Positions 37,248-44,914 of a stretch of 64,000 nt of DNA are shown piece after piece. Every line of letters starts with the position of its first letter. Within the stretch, counting starts at the first letter, position 1. Location of the stretch: NCBI GenBank assembly GCA_900637675.1, contig LR134389.1:2170001-2234000 (forward strand), written 5' to 3'. This DNA comes from Streptococcus equi subsp. equi (GTDB lineage: Bacteria > Bacillota > Bacilli > Lactobacillales > Streptococcaceae). Under the pieces are notes generated by a model. That model was given only the letters and a program-made list of their open reading frames with translations. It made no database searches and had not been told where the DNA came from. The position numbers and the translations under genes are program-made.

Positions 37248-38051
37248 TTGCTTGAAATCCTTGATTTATCGCGGTCAACCTATTATTATCAAGTCAAGCA
37301 ACTAGCTCAAGAAGATAAGGACATGGACTTAAAGGAGCTCATTCAAGGCATCTATGATGAACATCATGGCAATTATGGCTATCGTCGCATTCATCTGGAA
37401 CTAAGAAATCGTGGTTTTATCGTCAATCACAAAAAAGTACAACGTTTGATGACTGTCATGGGCTTAAAAGCTCGTATCCGTCGTAAGCGCAAGTATTCTT
37501 CTTACAAAGGTGAGGTTGGCAAAAAGGCTGATAATCTGATTAAACGTCAGTTTGAAGGTTCTAAGCCCTACGAGAAGTGCTATACCGATGTGACGGAATT
37601 TACCTTACCTGAGGGGAAACTCTATCTATCGCCTGTTCTTGACGGCTATAACAGTGAGATTATTGATTTCACCCTGTCTCGATCGCCTGACTTGAAGCAA
37701 GTACAAACCATGCTTGAGAAGGCTTTTCCAGCGGATTCGTACAATGGAACGACTCTCCACAGCGATCAAGGCTGGCAATATCAACATCAGTCTTATCATC
37801 ACTTTTTGGAGACTAAAGGCATTCGTCCATCCATGTCTCGCAAGGGAAATAGTCCAGATAATGGGATGATGGAGTCCTTCTTTGGTATTCTCAAATCTGA
37901 GATGTTTTACGGCCTTGAGACAACTTATCAATCCCTTAATGAGCTTGAACAAGCTATTACAGATTACATTTTTTACTACAACAACAAACGCATTAAAGCA
38001 AAGCTAAAAGGACTTAGCCCTGTGCAATACAGAACTAAATCCTTTCACTAA
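37248..38051 (+). CDS. IS3-family transposase orfB, copy 2
   Basis: About 267 residues as an independent ORF; in the -1 frame it is open back to the slippery site, so an OrfAB fusion is the likely product. DDE residues in [18 protein letters not shown] and [13 protein letters not shown]-terminal third identical in protein to copy 1. Confidence 0.92.
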   Translation: MLEILDLSRSTYYYQVKQLAQEDKDMDLKELIQGIYDEHHGNYGYRRIHLELRNRGFIVNHKKVQRLMTVMGLKARIRRKRKYSSYKGEVGKKADNLIKRQFEGSKPYEKCYTDVTEFTLPEGKLYLSPVLDGYNSEIIDFTLSRSPDLKQVQTMLEKAFPADSYNGTTLHSDQGWQYQHQSYHHFLETKGIRPSMSRKGNSPDNGMMESFFGILKSEMFYGLETTYQSLNELEQAITDYIFYYNNKRIKAKLKGLSPVQYRTKSFH

Positions 38052-38312
38052 TATGTCGTGTCCAACTTTTGGGGGTCAGTACAGCTGAGAGATATGTTGG
38101 CTTCTGATTTCATATAAGACCTGCCATCGCCCTTCCTGCCAAATCAAAGGTAAGCAAACCGCATAACATCGCTCCTCACCCAAGGGCCTAGCCTGATAAT
38201 GTTCAATAATGCTCTTCATCTGTCCTTCTCCTTATCATATCCATCACTAAGCTACTTTCATAGTATAAAATAGTAATCCTTTGGTCAAGAAATGGCTCCG
38301 ATTACTCTCTAT

Positions 38313-38392
38313 GATATATAAAATTTTTATATATAAAATATTGACATATTAAAACAGAAACTCTATACTTAATATATAAAATAATTATATAT
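38313..38392 (+). promoter_or_regulatory. PadR operon promoter flanked by two operator-like palindromes
   Basis: TTGACA (38341-38346), 17 bp, TATACT (38364-38369) is a near-consensus promoter. Two 21-bp AT palindromes of the form ATATATAAAAT...TTATATAT sit at 38313-38333 and 38372-38392, one on each side. Repression by the PadR protein through both sites is likely. Confidence 0.7.
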
Positions 38393-38420
38393 AAATACGA
38401 GGCAGGAAGGGAGTAACCAG

Positions 38421-38747
38421 ATGTATTTTCCAGTATCTGCTACCTTGATTGAATTTTTGATTTTATCTATTGTCGACAAGCATGATTCCTATGGTTATGA
38501 TATCAGCCAAACCATTAAGCTTGTCGCTAATATCAGGGAATCAACCCTATACCCTATTTTAAAAAAGCTAGAGAAATCAGACTATTTAACTACCTATAGT
38601 CAGGAACATCAAGGTCGCAAGCGTAACTATTACACCATTACAGCCAAAGGCGAAAAGCAGCTGATTTTCTTAAAGGAAGAATGGCAAAGCTACAAGGCCA
38701 CCCTAGATGGCATTATTGAAGGGAGATTAAGGCATGACAAGAGATGA
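38421..38747 (+). CDS. PadR-family transcriptional regulator
   Basis: 108 residues with the PadR winged helix: TLIEFLILSIVDKHDSYGYDISQTI, ESTLYPILKKLEKSDYLTTYSQEHQGRKRNYYTITAKGEKQL. First gene of an operon with two DUF1700-type proteins, the usual arrangement in which PadR represses its own operon and responds to envelope or drug stress. Its end overlaps the next gene by 14 bases. Confidence 0.92.
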   Translation: MYFPVSATLIEFLILSIVDKHDSYGYDISQTIKLVANIRESTLYPILKKLEKSDYLTTYSQEHQGRKRNYYTITAKGEKQLIFLKEEWQSYKATLDGIIEGRLRHDKR

Positions 38748-39159
38748 ATACCTAGCAGAGCTAGACAAATACCTACGAAAATTACCTAAAGCAGATTATT
38801 ATGAAGCTGCTGAGAACTCAAGTCAGCTAGAACTTAACGACGGCAGTATCAAAGACTCTTCTATCACTGTAGCTGATACAAAAGAAGAAAACGACTATGA
38901 CTATACAGACCCCTCCGAGCTTGCTATAAATCATGTCACAATCAAGGAGAAAAACACAATTAATGGCGGCGATATTAATATCAATACCACATTAGCAAAT
39001 CCAAGAGATATTGCTTATCATGTCACAACAAGAGGCAACATCAAGCTCAGCTCTCGTTTTTCAAACGCCAAGCTTAACACAGACGCAGCAACAGGAGCTA
39101 CTTCATTTCACTCTGACATAGCCAATACTGTCAATCAAAGCGACCTATCAATTCATTAA
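38734..39159 (+). CDS. shortened DUF1700/DUF4097-type protein
   Basis: 141 residues. The first about 25 (TRDEYLAELDKYLRKLPKADYYEA) match the start of a DUF1700 (HAAS) domain like that of the next gene, but the rest of the domain is missing; from about residue 28 the sequence is strand-rich, with NTINGGDININTTL and TTRGNIKLSSRFSNAKL resembling the repetitive DUF4097-like strands. It looks like an in-frame internal deletion of a paralogue of the 351-residue gene. Membrane segments absent. Function unknown. Confidence 0.6.
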   Translation: MTRDEYLAELDKYLRKLPKADYYEAAENSSQLELNDGSIKDSSITVADTKEENDYDYTDPSELAINHVTIKEKNTINGGDININTTLANPRDIAYHVTTRGNIKLSSRFSNAKLNTDAATGATSFHSDIANTVNQSDLSIH

Positions 39160-39177
39160 TCAAGGGAGGATATCATA

Positions 39178-40233
39178 ATGACTAAACAAGATTTTCTAGA
39201 CAAGCTAAAGCAGCAGATCAACCATTTACCTCAAAAGGATTACCAAGAAATCATTGACCATTTTACAGAGTATTTTGACGAGGCTGGTCCTGACCATGAA
39301 CAAGCTATTCTTAAAGAACTGGGAAATCCAGAGGACATTGCCAAGGAGCTATTAAAAGCCTTAGATCTCCCCGAAAAAACAGACGAAGATGACTGGACGA
39401 ATTGGGAAGTTGACAACAAAACAAAGTCAGAAGCAAGCTCACAAAAGCTTGAGCCAATAGTTGACATTCGCTATAGTCTGCTTAACCATGATTTAACCAT
39501 TGAAACTGCTGACATTCCTTACCCTACTATTTCATACGATGATAATCGCATCACAATAAGCCAAGATAGTGACGGCATGCTCAATATCATTGAAGACTCA
39601 GCAGTACAAACAATACAGTATGGCTTTCATTTCCTAGACCGCTGGCTTGCAAAATATCAACCCATTACCTTGACACTACCTGTCAACCACCACCTGAAAA
39701 AAATCTCTGGAGAAAGTGACAACAACGATGTCACCATAAGGCATATACATTGTGATAGCATTGTCTCTAACACTTACAATGGAACGATTTCTATCAGTCA
39801 TTTATCAGATAGCACTGTCAACCTAAGCAGCAAAAATGGGAACATTATTTTAGAGCATTGCAATATCCAGTCTAGTAAATGTCAAGCCAAAAATGCTAAC
39901 CTCAGCTGTGACAATAGCACCCTAATAAATTGCCAGCTGAACAATAACAATGGAAACATCAGATTAGAAGCAAGTCAGCTAACAGAAACCTTCATTGAAA
40001 ACAAAAACGGTAATATCATAGGGCAGCAGCTGTCCTTTTCCAATGACATCACTATCATCAATAAGAATGGAATCATTGACATCAATTGTCCTAGAGAAAA
40101 CCTCATCTACTATGACGTAAAGGCTTCAAATAATAATGGATTTGTAACGATTAGTCAAGAAGCAGGTCGTCAAACACCCTTTAAAGCACAGCTTACCATT
40201 TCCAATAATAATGGTCTTATCTCCGTAAGCTAA
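39178..40233 (+). CDS. DUF1700 (HAAS) plus DUF4097 beta-repeat protein
   Basis: 351 residues. An N-terminal HAAS domain (MTKQDFLDKLKQQINHLPQKDYQEIIDHFTEYFDEAG, ELGNPEDIAKELL) is followed by a long repetitive beta-strand region with NNN/NGNI turns (NTYNGTISISHLS, SSKNGNIILEHC, ENKNGNIIGQQ, NNNGFVTISQ), the DUF4097 adhesin-like beta-helix. No transmembrane segment or signal peptide is seen. In PadR-HAAS operons these proteins belong to an envelope-stress system, often as sensor or regulator; mechanism is not established. Confidence 0.8.
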   Translation: MTKQDFLDKLKQQINHLPQKDYQEIIDHFTEYFDEAGPDHEQAILKELGNPEDIAKELLKALDLPEKTDEDDWTNWEVDNKTKSEASSQKLEPIVDIRYSLLNHDLTIETADIPYPTISYDDNRITISQDSDGMLNIIEDSAVQTIQYGFHFLDRWLAKYQPITLTLPVNHHLKKISGESDNNDVTIRHIHCDSIVSNTYNGTISISHLSDSTVNLSSKNGNIILEHCNIQSSKCQAKNANLSCDNSTLINCQLNNNNGNIRLEASQLTETFIENKNGNIIGQQLSFSNDITIINKNGIIDINCPRENLIYYDVKASNNNGFVTISQEAGRQTPFKAQLTISNNNGLISVS

Positions 40234-40243
40234 ACCAACCATA

Positions 40244-40294
40244 AAAAAAGCTTCTAGAAAGAGCTTAAACCACAATTTCTAGAAGCTTTTTTAT
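40244..40294 (+). terminator. bidirectional terminator between the PadR operon and the YhgE gene
   Basis: AAAAAAGCTTCTAGAAA and TTTCTAGAAGCTTTTTT form a perfect 17-bp stem with A/T runs on both sides, serving both converging genes. Confidence 0.9.
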
Positions 40295-40336
40295 TATATC
40301 TACTGTTTAACGATAACCTGTTATCTCAGCTATTAT

Positions 40337-42619
40337 CTAGGACGATTGCTTGTCCTTTGGACGATAAATCAGCACTCCTATAGCCATAAAGCTTAACAAA
40401 AAGCCAACTAATACACTCGTCTCTAAACCTATCTGGGCAGTTAATGATATTGTCTGACGAAGGCCAGAGACAATATAAGACATTGGAAGATAAGGATGGA
40501 GAATCTGGAAGATCTGACCACTCAACTCAATAGGATAAGAACCACCCGCAGCACCAACCTGTAGCAACAGCATAATTAACGAAGCAAAGGCACCATATCG
40601 AGCATCCCAGCTGACCAATGCAGTCACTAAAGCCATCAAGGCCCATCCACTCAGCATAATAAAGCCTAAGGTCTTGATACCGTCATTAGCTTCAAAGCCC
40701 AGCAGTTGAAGTGCAGCGTAAAGAATAACAGAGCCAACGGTCGAAATCATGCCATTGATCAGTAATTTTTGCTTTGCCCAATCCCATCTATCTTTAATCG
40801 GCTTACCAGATAAGGCCTCTGCAAAAATAATATTTGTAGACAAGGCAACTACCATTAGAGACACAGCAATCATATAAGGAGCCATGCCAATACCATTGGT
40901 CCTAACCTTATCCTTGTCCTTCTCTGATAACGCTACTGGATCAGATACCATATCAGCATTCTGGTCCTCTACCCAAGCCATTGAAAGCTGGTCAGAAGCT
41001 TTTGATAGTGAGGTCGTTAAGCTTGACAGACCTGTTGACAGAGTTGTCAAGCCATCTGTCAACTGAGAGCTGCCAGAGGAGAGCTGATTGGCTCCAAAAG
41101 CTAGCTGATTAGCGCCTACTGTAAGCTGCTGTCCACCTGCTAATAATTGACTGGATTGATGGTTAAGAGCTGTTGCCCCTGTAGCAAGAGTAGACAGGCC
41201 TGCTGTAAGAGCTTCATTCTTAGCTGTCAATTGATTAAAGCCGCCAGCAAGAGCTTGACTACCTGATAAGAGCTGGGCTGTTGTCGCTGAGTGAACAGCC
41301 CTTAAACCAGTTGAAAGCTCTGACAATGCCTTGCCTGTGCTAGGTAGGATTTGATCAGCTTGATAAGCCAGCTGATTAACAAGTGCTTTAAAGTCCCTCA
41401 GTTGATCAGCTACACCAGCACTTGTTGACATAGCCTCTAGCTCCTCAGACATGGCTTGCAGTGATGTCAACATAGCCTTTGCTGATATTGTTACTTTAGT
41501 TGAAGTATTGGAAATAGCTGAGCTCAGCTCCTCCTGCTGCTCAGAGTTGAGACCTTGATAGGTAGCTGTAGCTTGTAGAGCGGCTAGCTGATTGTTCTTG
41601 TCAGCAGTATCATCTACCACAAGCTCCTGCACTAAACGCGTCATATCGGCTAAATGCTTAGCAATGGCTCCTGAGTCCACATTTGGTGCCAAAGACAAGG
41701 AAAGATTGGTCTTTAGCTGCTGGATAGCCTGATTAAGCTTTGGTAGGCTAGCCATTAAAGCTTGAATATTAGCTTGTTTGTCTTGAGACAGATCACTTCC
41801 TAGAGCCAATTGGGTCAAGCCAGCATTTAACTGATTAGCACCCTTGGATAACCGAGAAACACCATCTAGATACGCTGGCATATCAGCTGCTAGCTGTCCT
41901 AAGCCCGCGGTATCAAGCTGACCAACACCGGCTGTATAGGCAGCTATACCACTAGATAGATTACCCGCTCCTTGAGACAAGCGAGCACTTGATTCAGACA
42001 AGGTGTTCAAATGCCTTGACATTAGCTGACTGCTTGCCCTAGCAATTACTAAGCCAGCGGCTAATTGCTGACCGCCATTTGAAGCTTCCTTTAGACCAGA
42101 TTGGAGCTGATGCATGCTCTTAAAAACGGAGGTGATATAGGTCTTCCTTATATTTTTAGAAACAGCCTCTCTCAAGTGATTCATAGCAGATTCACCCATT
42201 TTAGAAGCGATAAAGCTATGGCCCTTACTAGTTTGATAGCTAACAATCAGCTTCTCTGGCTGCTGATCTAATAGCGTAGTGGCCTTTTGTGACAAATCCT
42301 TTGGCAACGTAATCGTCATATAATAACGACCCTTTTCCAAGCCCTTTTGTGCGGTATCTGCAGCCACAAAATGATAATCCAATTCCTTATTTTTAGACAT
42401 ATTGTCTACCATATCGTTACCAATAGTCAGTCTCTTGTTATTCAAGTAAGCAGGCTTATCCTGATTCACAACTGCTACAGGCAACTGATCAACCCGACCA
42501 TAAGGATCCCACATGGACCCTAAAAAGGACAAATTATAGAGAGCTGGTACTAGAGCAACCCCAATCATTGTCACTACTAGCTTACGATTTTTGATTATTG
42601 CTTTTAATCCTTCTAGCAT
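40337..42619 (-). CDS. YhgE/Pip-type membrane protein (ABC-2-like)
   Basis: 760 residues. One TM near the N-terminus (about 18-35), a long extracellular region of about 500 residues with many LxxGxxQLxxGxxxL heptad repeats (SQLLAGGQQLTVGANQLAFGANQLSSG), and five or six TMs at the C-terminus. This is the YhgE/Pip (phage infection protein) family, also related to type VII secretion EsaA and MmpL/ABC-2 permeases. Divergent from a TetR regulator that probably controls it. Its real role is unknown. Confidence 0.85.
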   Translation of the reverse strand: MLEGLKAIIKNRKLVVTMIGVALVPALYNLSFLGSMWDPYGRVDQLPVAVVNQDKPAYLNNKRLTIGNDMVDNMSKNKELDYHFVAADTAQKGLEKGRYYMTITLPKDLSQKATTLLDQQPEKLIVSYQTSKGHSFIASKMGESAMNHLREAVSKNIRKTYITSVFKSMHQLQSGLKEASNGGQQLAAGLVIARASSQLMSRHLNTLSESSARLSQGAGNLSSGIAAYTAGVGQLDTAGLGQLAADMPAYLDGVSRLSKGANQLNAGLTQLALGSDLSQDKQANIQALMASLPKLNQAIQQLKTNLSLSLAPNVDSGAIAKHLADMTRLVQELVVDDTADKNNQLAALQATATYQGLNSEQQEELSSAISNTSTKVTISAKAMLTSLQAMSEELEAMSTSAGVADQLRDFKALVNQLAYQADQILPSTGKALSELSTGLRAVHSATTAQLLSGSQALAGGFNQLTAKNEALTAGLSTLATGATALNHQSSQLLAGGQQLTVGANQLAFGANQLSSGSSQLTDGLTTLSTGLSSLTTSLSKASDQLSMAWVEDQNADMVSDPVALSEKDKDKVRTNGIGMAPYMIAVSLMVVALSTNIIFAEALSGKPIKDRWDWAKQKLLINGMISTVGSVILYAALQLLGFEANDGIKTLGFIMLSGWALMALVTALVSWDARYGAFASLIMLLLQVGAAGGSYPIELSGQIFQILHPYLPMSYIVSGLRQTISLTAQIGLETSVLVGFLLSFMAIGVLIYRPKDKQSS
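42394..42408. promoter_or_regulatory. operator-like site inside the YhgE gene
   Basis: TAGACATATTGTCTA matches the intergenic palindrome TAGACATAATGTCTA in 14 of 15 positions, about 210 bases inside the coding region. Confidence 0.4.
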
Positions 42620-42634
42620 TATTTTTTCTCCAAA

Positions 42635-42649
42635 TAGACATACTGTTCA
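42635..42649. promoter_or_regulatory. second operator-like site upstream of the YhgE gene
   Basis: TAGACATACTGTTCA matches 12 of 15 positions of the main palindrome and overlaps the start region of the YhgE transcript. Confidence 0.45.
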
Positions 42650-42667
42650 AAAATTATGATAAAATAT

Positions 42668-42695
42668 ATTATACAAATAAAGTGACATTTTACAA
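42668..42695 (-). promoter_or_regulatory. promoter of the YhgE gene
   Basis: On the minus strand TTGTAA (42695-42690), 16-bp spacer, TATAAT (42673-42668), between the two operator-like palindromes. Confidence 0.6.
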
Positions 42696-42712
42696 GGAAA
42701 AAATAAATTTTT

Positions 42713-42727
42713 TAGACATAATGTCTA
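42713..42727. promoter_or_regulatory. perfect 15-bp palindrome, likely TetR operator
   Basis: TAGACATAATGTCTA lies between the divergent YhgE and TetR genes, 24 bases before the TetR start. Confidence 0.65.
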
Positions 42728-42750
42728 CAAGTGTTCAAAAGGAGATAATG

Positions 42751-43284
42751 ATGGATAGCCGCAAGCAGCAAACCAAGAAGGCCATTCTTAATGCAATGGT
42801 GAGCTTACTAAAAACCGAAAGCTTCGATGATGTAACAACCGTTCAGCTTGCTAAAATGGCAGGCATTAGTCGTTCTAGCTTTTATACTCACTATAAAGAC
42901 AAATATGAGATGATTGATTACTATCAACAAACCTTTTTTCACAAATTAGAATACATTTTTGAAAAAGAATACCAAAACAAGGAGCATGCTTTTTTAGAAG
43001 TATTTGAATTTCTCAAGCGAGAGCAACTACTATCTGCTCTGCTATCCTCCAATGGTACCCGAGAAATCCAAAGCTTTATCATTAACAAGGTTCGTCTGTT
43101 GATCACTACCGATCTTCAGGACAAGTTCAGTAAGGACATCTTGTCCCCAACCGAAAAGGAATATCGAAGCATCTACCTAGCACATGCCTTTTTCGGTGTC
43201 TGCCAAAGCTGGATTGCTAAAGGAAAAAAAGAATCCCCTCAGGAAATGACTCGTTTCGTCTTAAAAATGCTATCTAAAACATAG
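42751..43284 (+). CDS. TetR/AcrR-family regulator
   Basis: 177 residues from ATG 42751, chosen because AAGGAG is 6 bases upstream; the preceding ATG (42748) is too close. The HTH reads TKKAILNAMVSLLKTESFDDVTTVQLAKMAGISRSSFYTHYKDKYEMIDYY. The ligand domain has no recognisable class. Divergent from the YhgE gene with TAGACAT-type palindromes between, so it probably represses both. Confidence 0.9.
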   Translation: MDSRKQQTKKAILNAMVSLLKTESFDDVTTVQLAKMAGISRSSFYTHYKDKYEMIDYYQQTFFHKLEYIFEKEYQNKEHAFLEVFEFLKREQLLSALLSSNGTREIQSFIINKVRLLITTDLQDKFSKDILSPTEKEYRSIYLAHAFFGVCQSWIAKGKKESPQEMTRFVLKMLSKT

Positions 43285-43373
43285 TCCTGCACTAATGATG
43301 TCAAATCCAGTACCAAAAAACAACTTTGTAAACTATTTCTTACTGAGTTTATAATGATCTTTATGCCTAACAA

Positions 43374-43421
43374 TACCGACCTCCAATCGTTAGACTTTTG
43401 GTCTAACCTTTGGGGTCGGTA
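43374..43421. repeat. 48-bp imperfect palindrome with IS-end-like arms
   Basis: TACCGACC...GTTAGAC and GTCTAAC...GGTCGGTA form an inverted repeat; the right arm, read inverted, is TGTACCGACCCC then AAAGGTTAGAC, resembling the ends of the IS3-family elements in this window. No transposase lies between the arms. Confidence 0.6.
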
Positions 43422-43445
43422 CATAAATCAGCTAACCGCTCAACC

Positions 43446-43470
43446 AAAAAAGCCCACTGTTGTGGGCTTC
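43446..43470 (-). terminator. terminator after rpsD
   Basis: AAGCCCAC, TGTT loop, GTGGGCTT, with five T on the minus strand. Confidence 0.85.
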
Positions 43471-43490
43471 TTATAATATAAAGTCTTATC

Positions 43491-44102
43491 TTAAAGCATT
43501 TTGTTGTAGAATTCAACGACAAGTGCTTCATTGATTTCTGGGTTAATTTCGTCGCGCTCTGGGAGGCGAGTTAATGATCCTTCAAGCTTTTCAGCGTCAA
43601 ATGAAACAAAAGCTGGACGTCCAAGAGTTGCTTCAACTGCCTCAAGGATTGCAGGAACCTTCATTGATTTTTCACGAACAGAGATGACTTGGCCAATCTC
43701 AACGCGGAATGATGGGATATCAACACGCTTACCATCAACAAGAATATGACCATGGTTAACAAACTGACGTGCTTGACGACGAGTAGTTGCAAGACCTAAG
43801 CGGTAAACCACATTGTCAAGACGACGCTCTAAAAGAAGCATGAAGTTGAAACCAAGAGTTCCTTCTTTGATTTTTGTAGCTTGTACGAATAGGTTACGGA
43901 ATTGTTTTTCCCCCATACCATATGAAAAGCGAAGCTTTTGCTTCTCAGCAAGTTGCAAGCCATATTCTGAAAGCTTGCTACGGTTGTTAGGGCCATGCTG
44001 ACCAGGTACGTAGTTACGACGTGCCAATTCCTTACCTGTGCCTGTCAATGACAAGCCAAGACGACGTGATTGTTTCCATGATGGACCAGTATAACGTGAC
44101 AT
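43491..44102 (-). CDS. rpsD: Ribosomal protein uS4
   Basis: 203 residues, [20 protein letters not shown], the uS4 N-terminus without the zinc-binding Cys cluster (C- form), then an S4 RNA-binding domain with [38 protein letters not shown]. Primary 16S rRNA binder and assembly initiator. AGGAGG precedes the ATG. The 150-base structured leader suggests autogenous control. Stand-alone transcript. Confidence 0.98.
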   Translation of the reverse strand: MSRYTGPSWKQSRRLGLSLTGTGKELARRNYVPGQHGPNNRSKLSEYGLQLAEKQKLRFSYGMGEKQFRNLFVQATKIKEGTLGFNFMLLLERRLDNVVYRLGLATTRRQARQFVNHGHILVDGKRVDIPSFRVEIGQVISVREKSMKVPAILEAVEATLGRPAFVSFDAEKLEGSLTRLPERDEINPEINEALVVEFYNKML

Positions 44103-44124
44103 GTATCATGTCCTCCTCTAAAAA

Positions 44125-44256
44125 ATATAACGAGGAAATAACTGTTTGAAAAATCCTGATTCGTGCAGGAGGTTTTCGCCTAAACAGCAAAGGTTACTCA
44201 ATTTAGTTAACCGCCTGTTGACGAGCTTCATATTTTTCTGCTGTTATTTCACACAA
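44125..44256 (-). promoter_or_regulatory. structured rpsD leader (putative S4 autoregulatory element)
   Basis: The minus-strand leader contains GAAATAACAG near its 5' end and CAGTTATTTC near 44135, a long-range inverted repeat, enclosing at least two local stems (CAGGCGGTTAAC...GTAACCTTTGCTG and GGCGAAAACCTCCTGC). Firmicute rpsD leaders bind S4 protein. I cannot confirm the covariance-model fold by eye. Confidence 0.45.
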
Positions 44257-44261
44257 AACTA

Positions 44262-44290
44262 ATTGTAACATGAAAAAGGTATTGATTCAA
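44262..44290 (-). promoter_or_regulatory. rpsD promoter
   Basis: On the minus strand TTGAAT (44290-44285), 17-bp spacer, TACAAT (44267-44262) with TG extension. Confidence 0.75.
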
Positions 44291-44595
44291 GTTTTTTTTA
44301 CATTTTTAATATCATATCATCAAAAATGGTTAGCTGTAAGCTCAAAGATGATGTTAATCATATGGCAAACAAGCTTTTACACAACACTTCCCGAGTAAAC
44401 AAGGCTTTTTAATACCGATAGGAAATTCTTTGAAAATAGCATATTATGTTTTGATATCTAATACCGAGAGTCTCAGAGTAACTGCTTTTCAAGAAAGCTA
44501 GTCCCTATTATTAGTCCGGGCTTCATTCATTTGCTAATAAGTTCTTCAAGGCTTCAAATTGATTCATATCTTTACACAGCTGTCAACAAAGTGTA
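44291..44595. other. intergenic stretch without supported features
   Basis: About 300 AT-rich bases between the rpsD promoter and the veg terminator. No ORF with a ribosome site, no strong hairpin with T-run and no RNA gene is visible to me. It contains GATATC and TAATACCGA repeats only in passing. Confidence 0.4.
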
Positions 44596-44617
44596 AAGAA
44601 AAAGCCCTAAATGGGCA
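44596..44617 (-). terminator. terminator after veg
   Basis: On the minus strand GCCC, ATTTA, GGGC followed by TTTTTC; a short stem, moderate strength. Confidence 0.55.
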
Positions 44618-44625
44618 TTGATTTT

Positions 44626-44898
44626 TCAATCAAAATAACGAATCAGTGTTTTTTCCGTCAAAATATCTGAATAGGTATAAGACTCAACATAAGAATTATT
44701 CGCTTCCCCTGAAGCATCTGGGTTCCCCTGATACTCAATGATAAATAAAGAAGGGTAAACCTCTATCAATCTGCCAACCTTATTTTTTTCACGCTTACGA
44801 CCATTTTCAAGTGTTAACTCAACCAACTGACCTTCATGAGCCTTAATGTCTTCCTTTATTTTTTTCATTTTGGCAACATCTGTAAATGCATCACTCAT
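44626..44898 (-). CDS. veg: Veg family protein
   Basis: 90 residues from ATG 44898 (GAGGGAAAGAG upstream), MSDAFTDVAKMKKIKEDIKAHEGQ ... TYSDILTEKTLIRYF, a small beta-barrel like Veg of Bacillus, where it promotes biofilm gene expression. An upstream in-frame start overlapping dnaB is less likely. The gene follows dnaB closely and is probably cotranscribed with it. Confidence 0.85.
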   Translation of the reverse strand: MSDAFTDVAKMKKIKEDIKAHEGQLVELTLENGRKREKNKVGRLIEVYPSLFIIEYQGNPDASGEANNSYVESYTYSDILTEKTLIRYFD

Positions 44899-44914
44899 TC
44901 TCTTTCCCTCTTTC

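Larger units (their letters stand above)
36644..38084 (+). mobile_element. IS3-family element (IS150-like group), copy 2
   Basis: About 1441 bp, from TGAATGAACTGTGAACTG to the inverted end TGTACTGACCCCCAAAAG, flanked by GCT on both sides. The left end carries an imperfect tandem of TGAACTG. Only the last about 210 bases are identical to copy 1; the rest is diverged, so the two are mosaic relatives. Confidence 0.88.
36165..38219 (-). pseudogene. CoA-pyrophosphatase-type Nudix hydrolase interrupted by an IS3-family element
   Basis: The N-terminal piece (about 38219 to 38085, MKSIIEHYQARPLGEERCYA, good AAGGAG upstream) and the C-terminal piece (36643 to 36165) flank an IS. The C-terminal piece has PGEVSFPSGR and the Nudix box GRVEEGE-x7-RETVEEL. 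Removing 36644-38084 and one GCT duplication joins ...ISQPGEVSF..., the expected family sequence, in about 203 residues; the join is exact to within one base near 38100 on my reading. These enzymes cleave CoA to phosphopantetheine and ADP. Now inactive. Confidence 0.85.
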
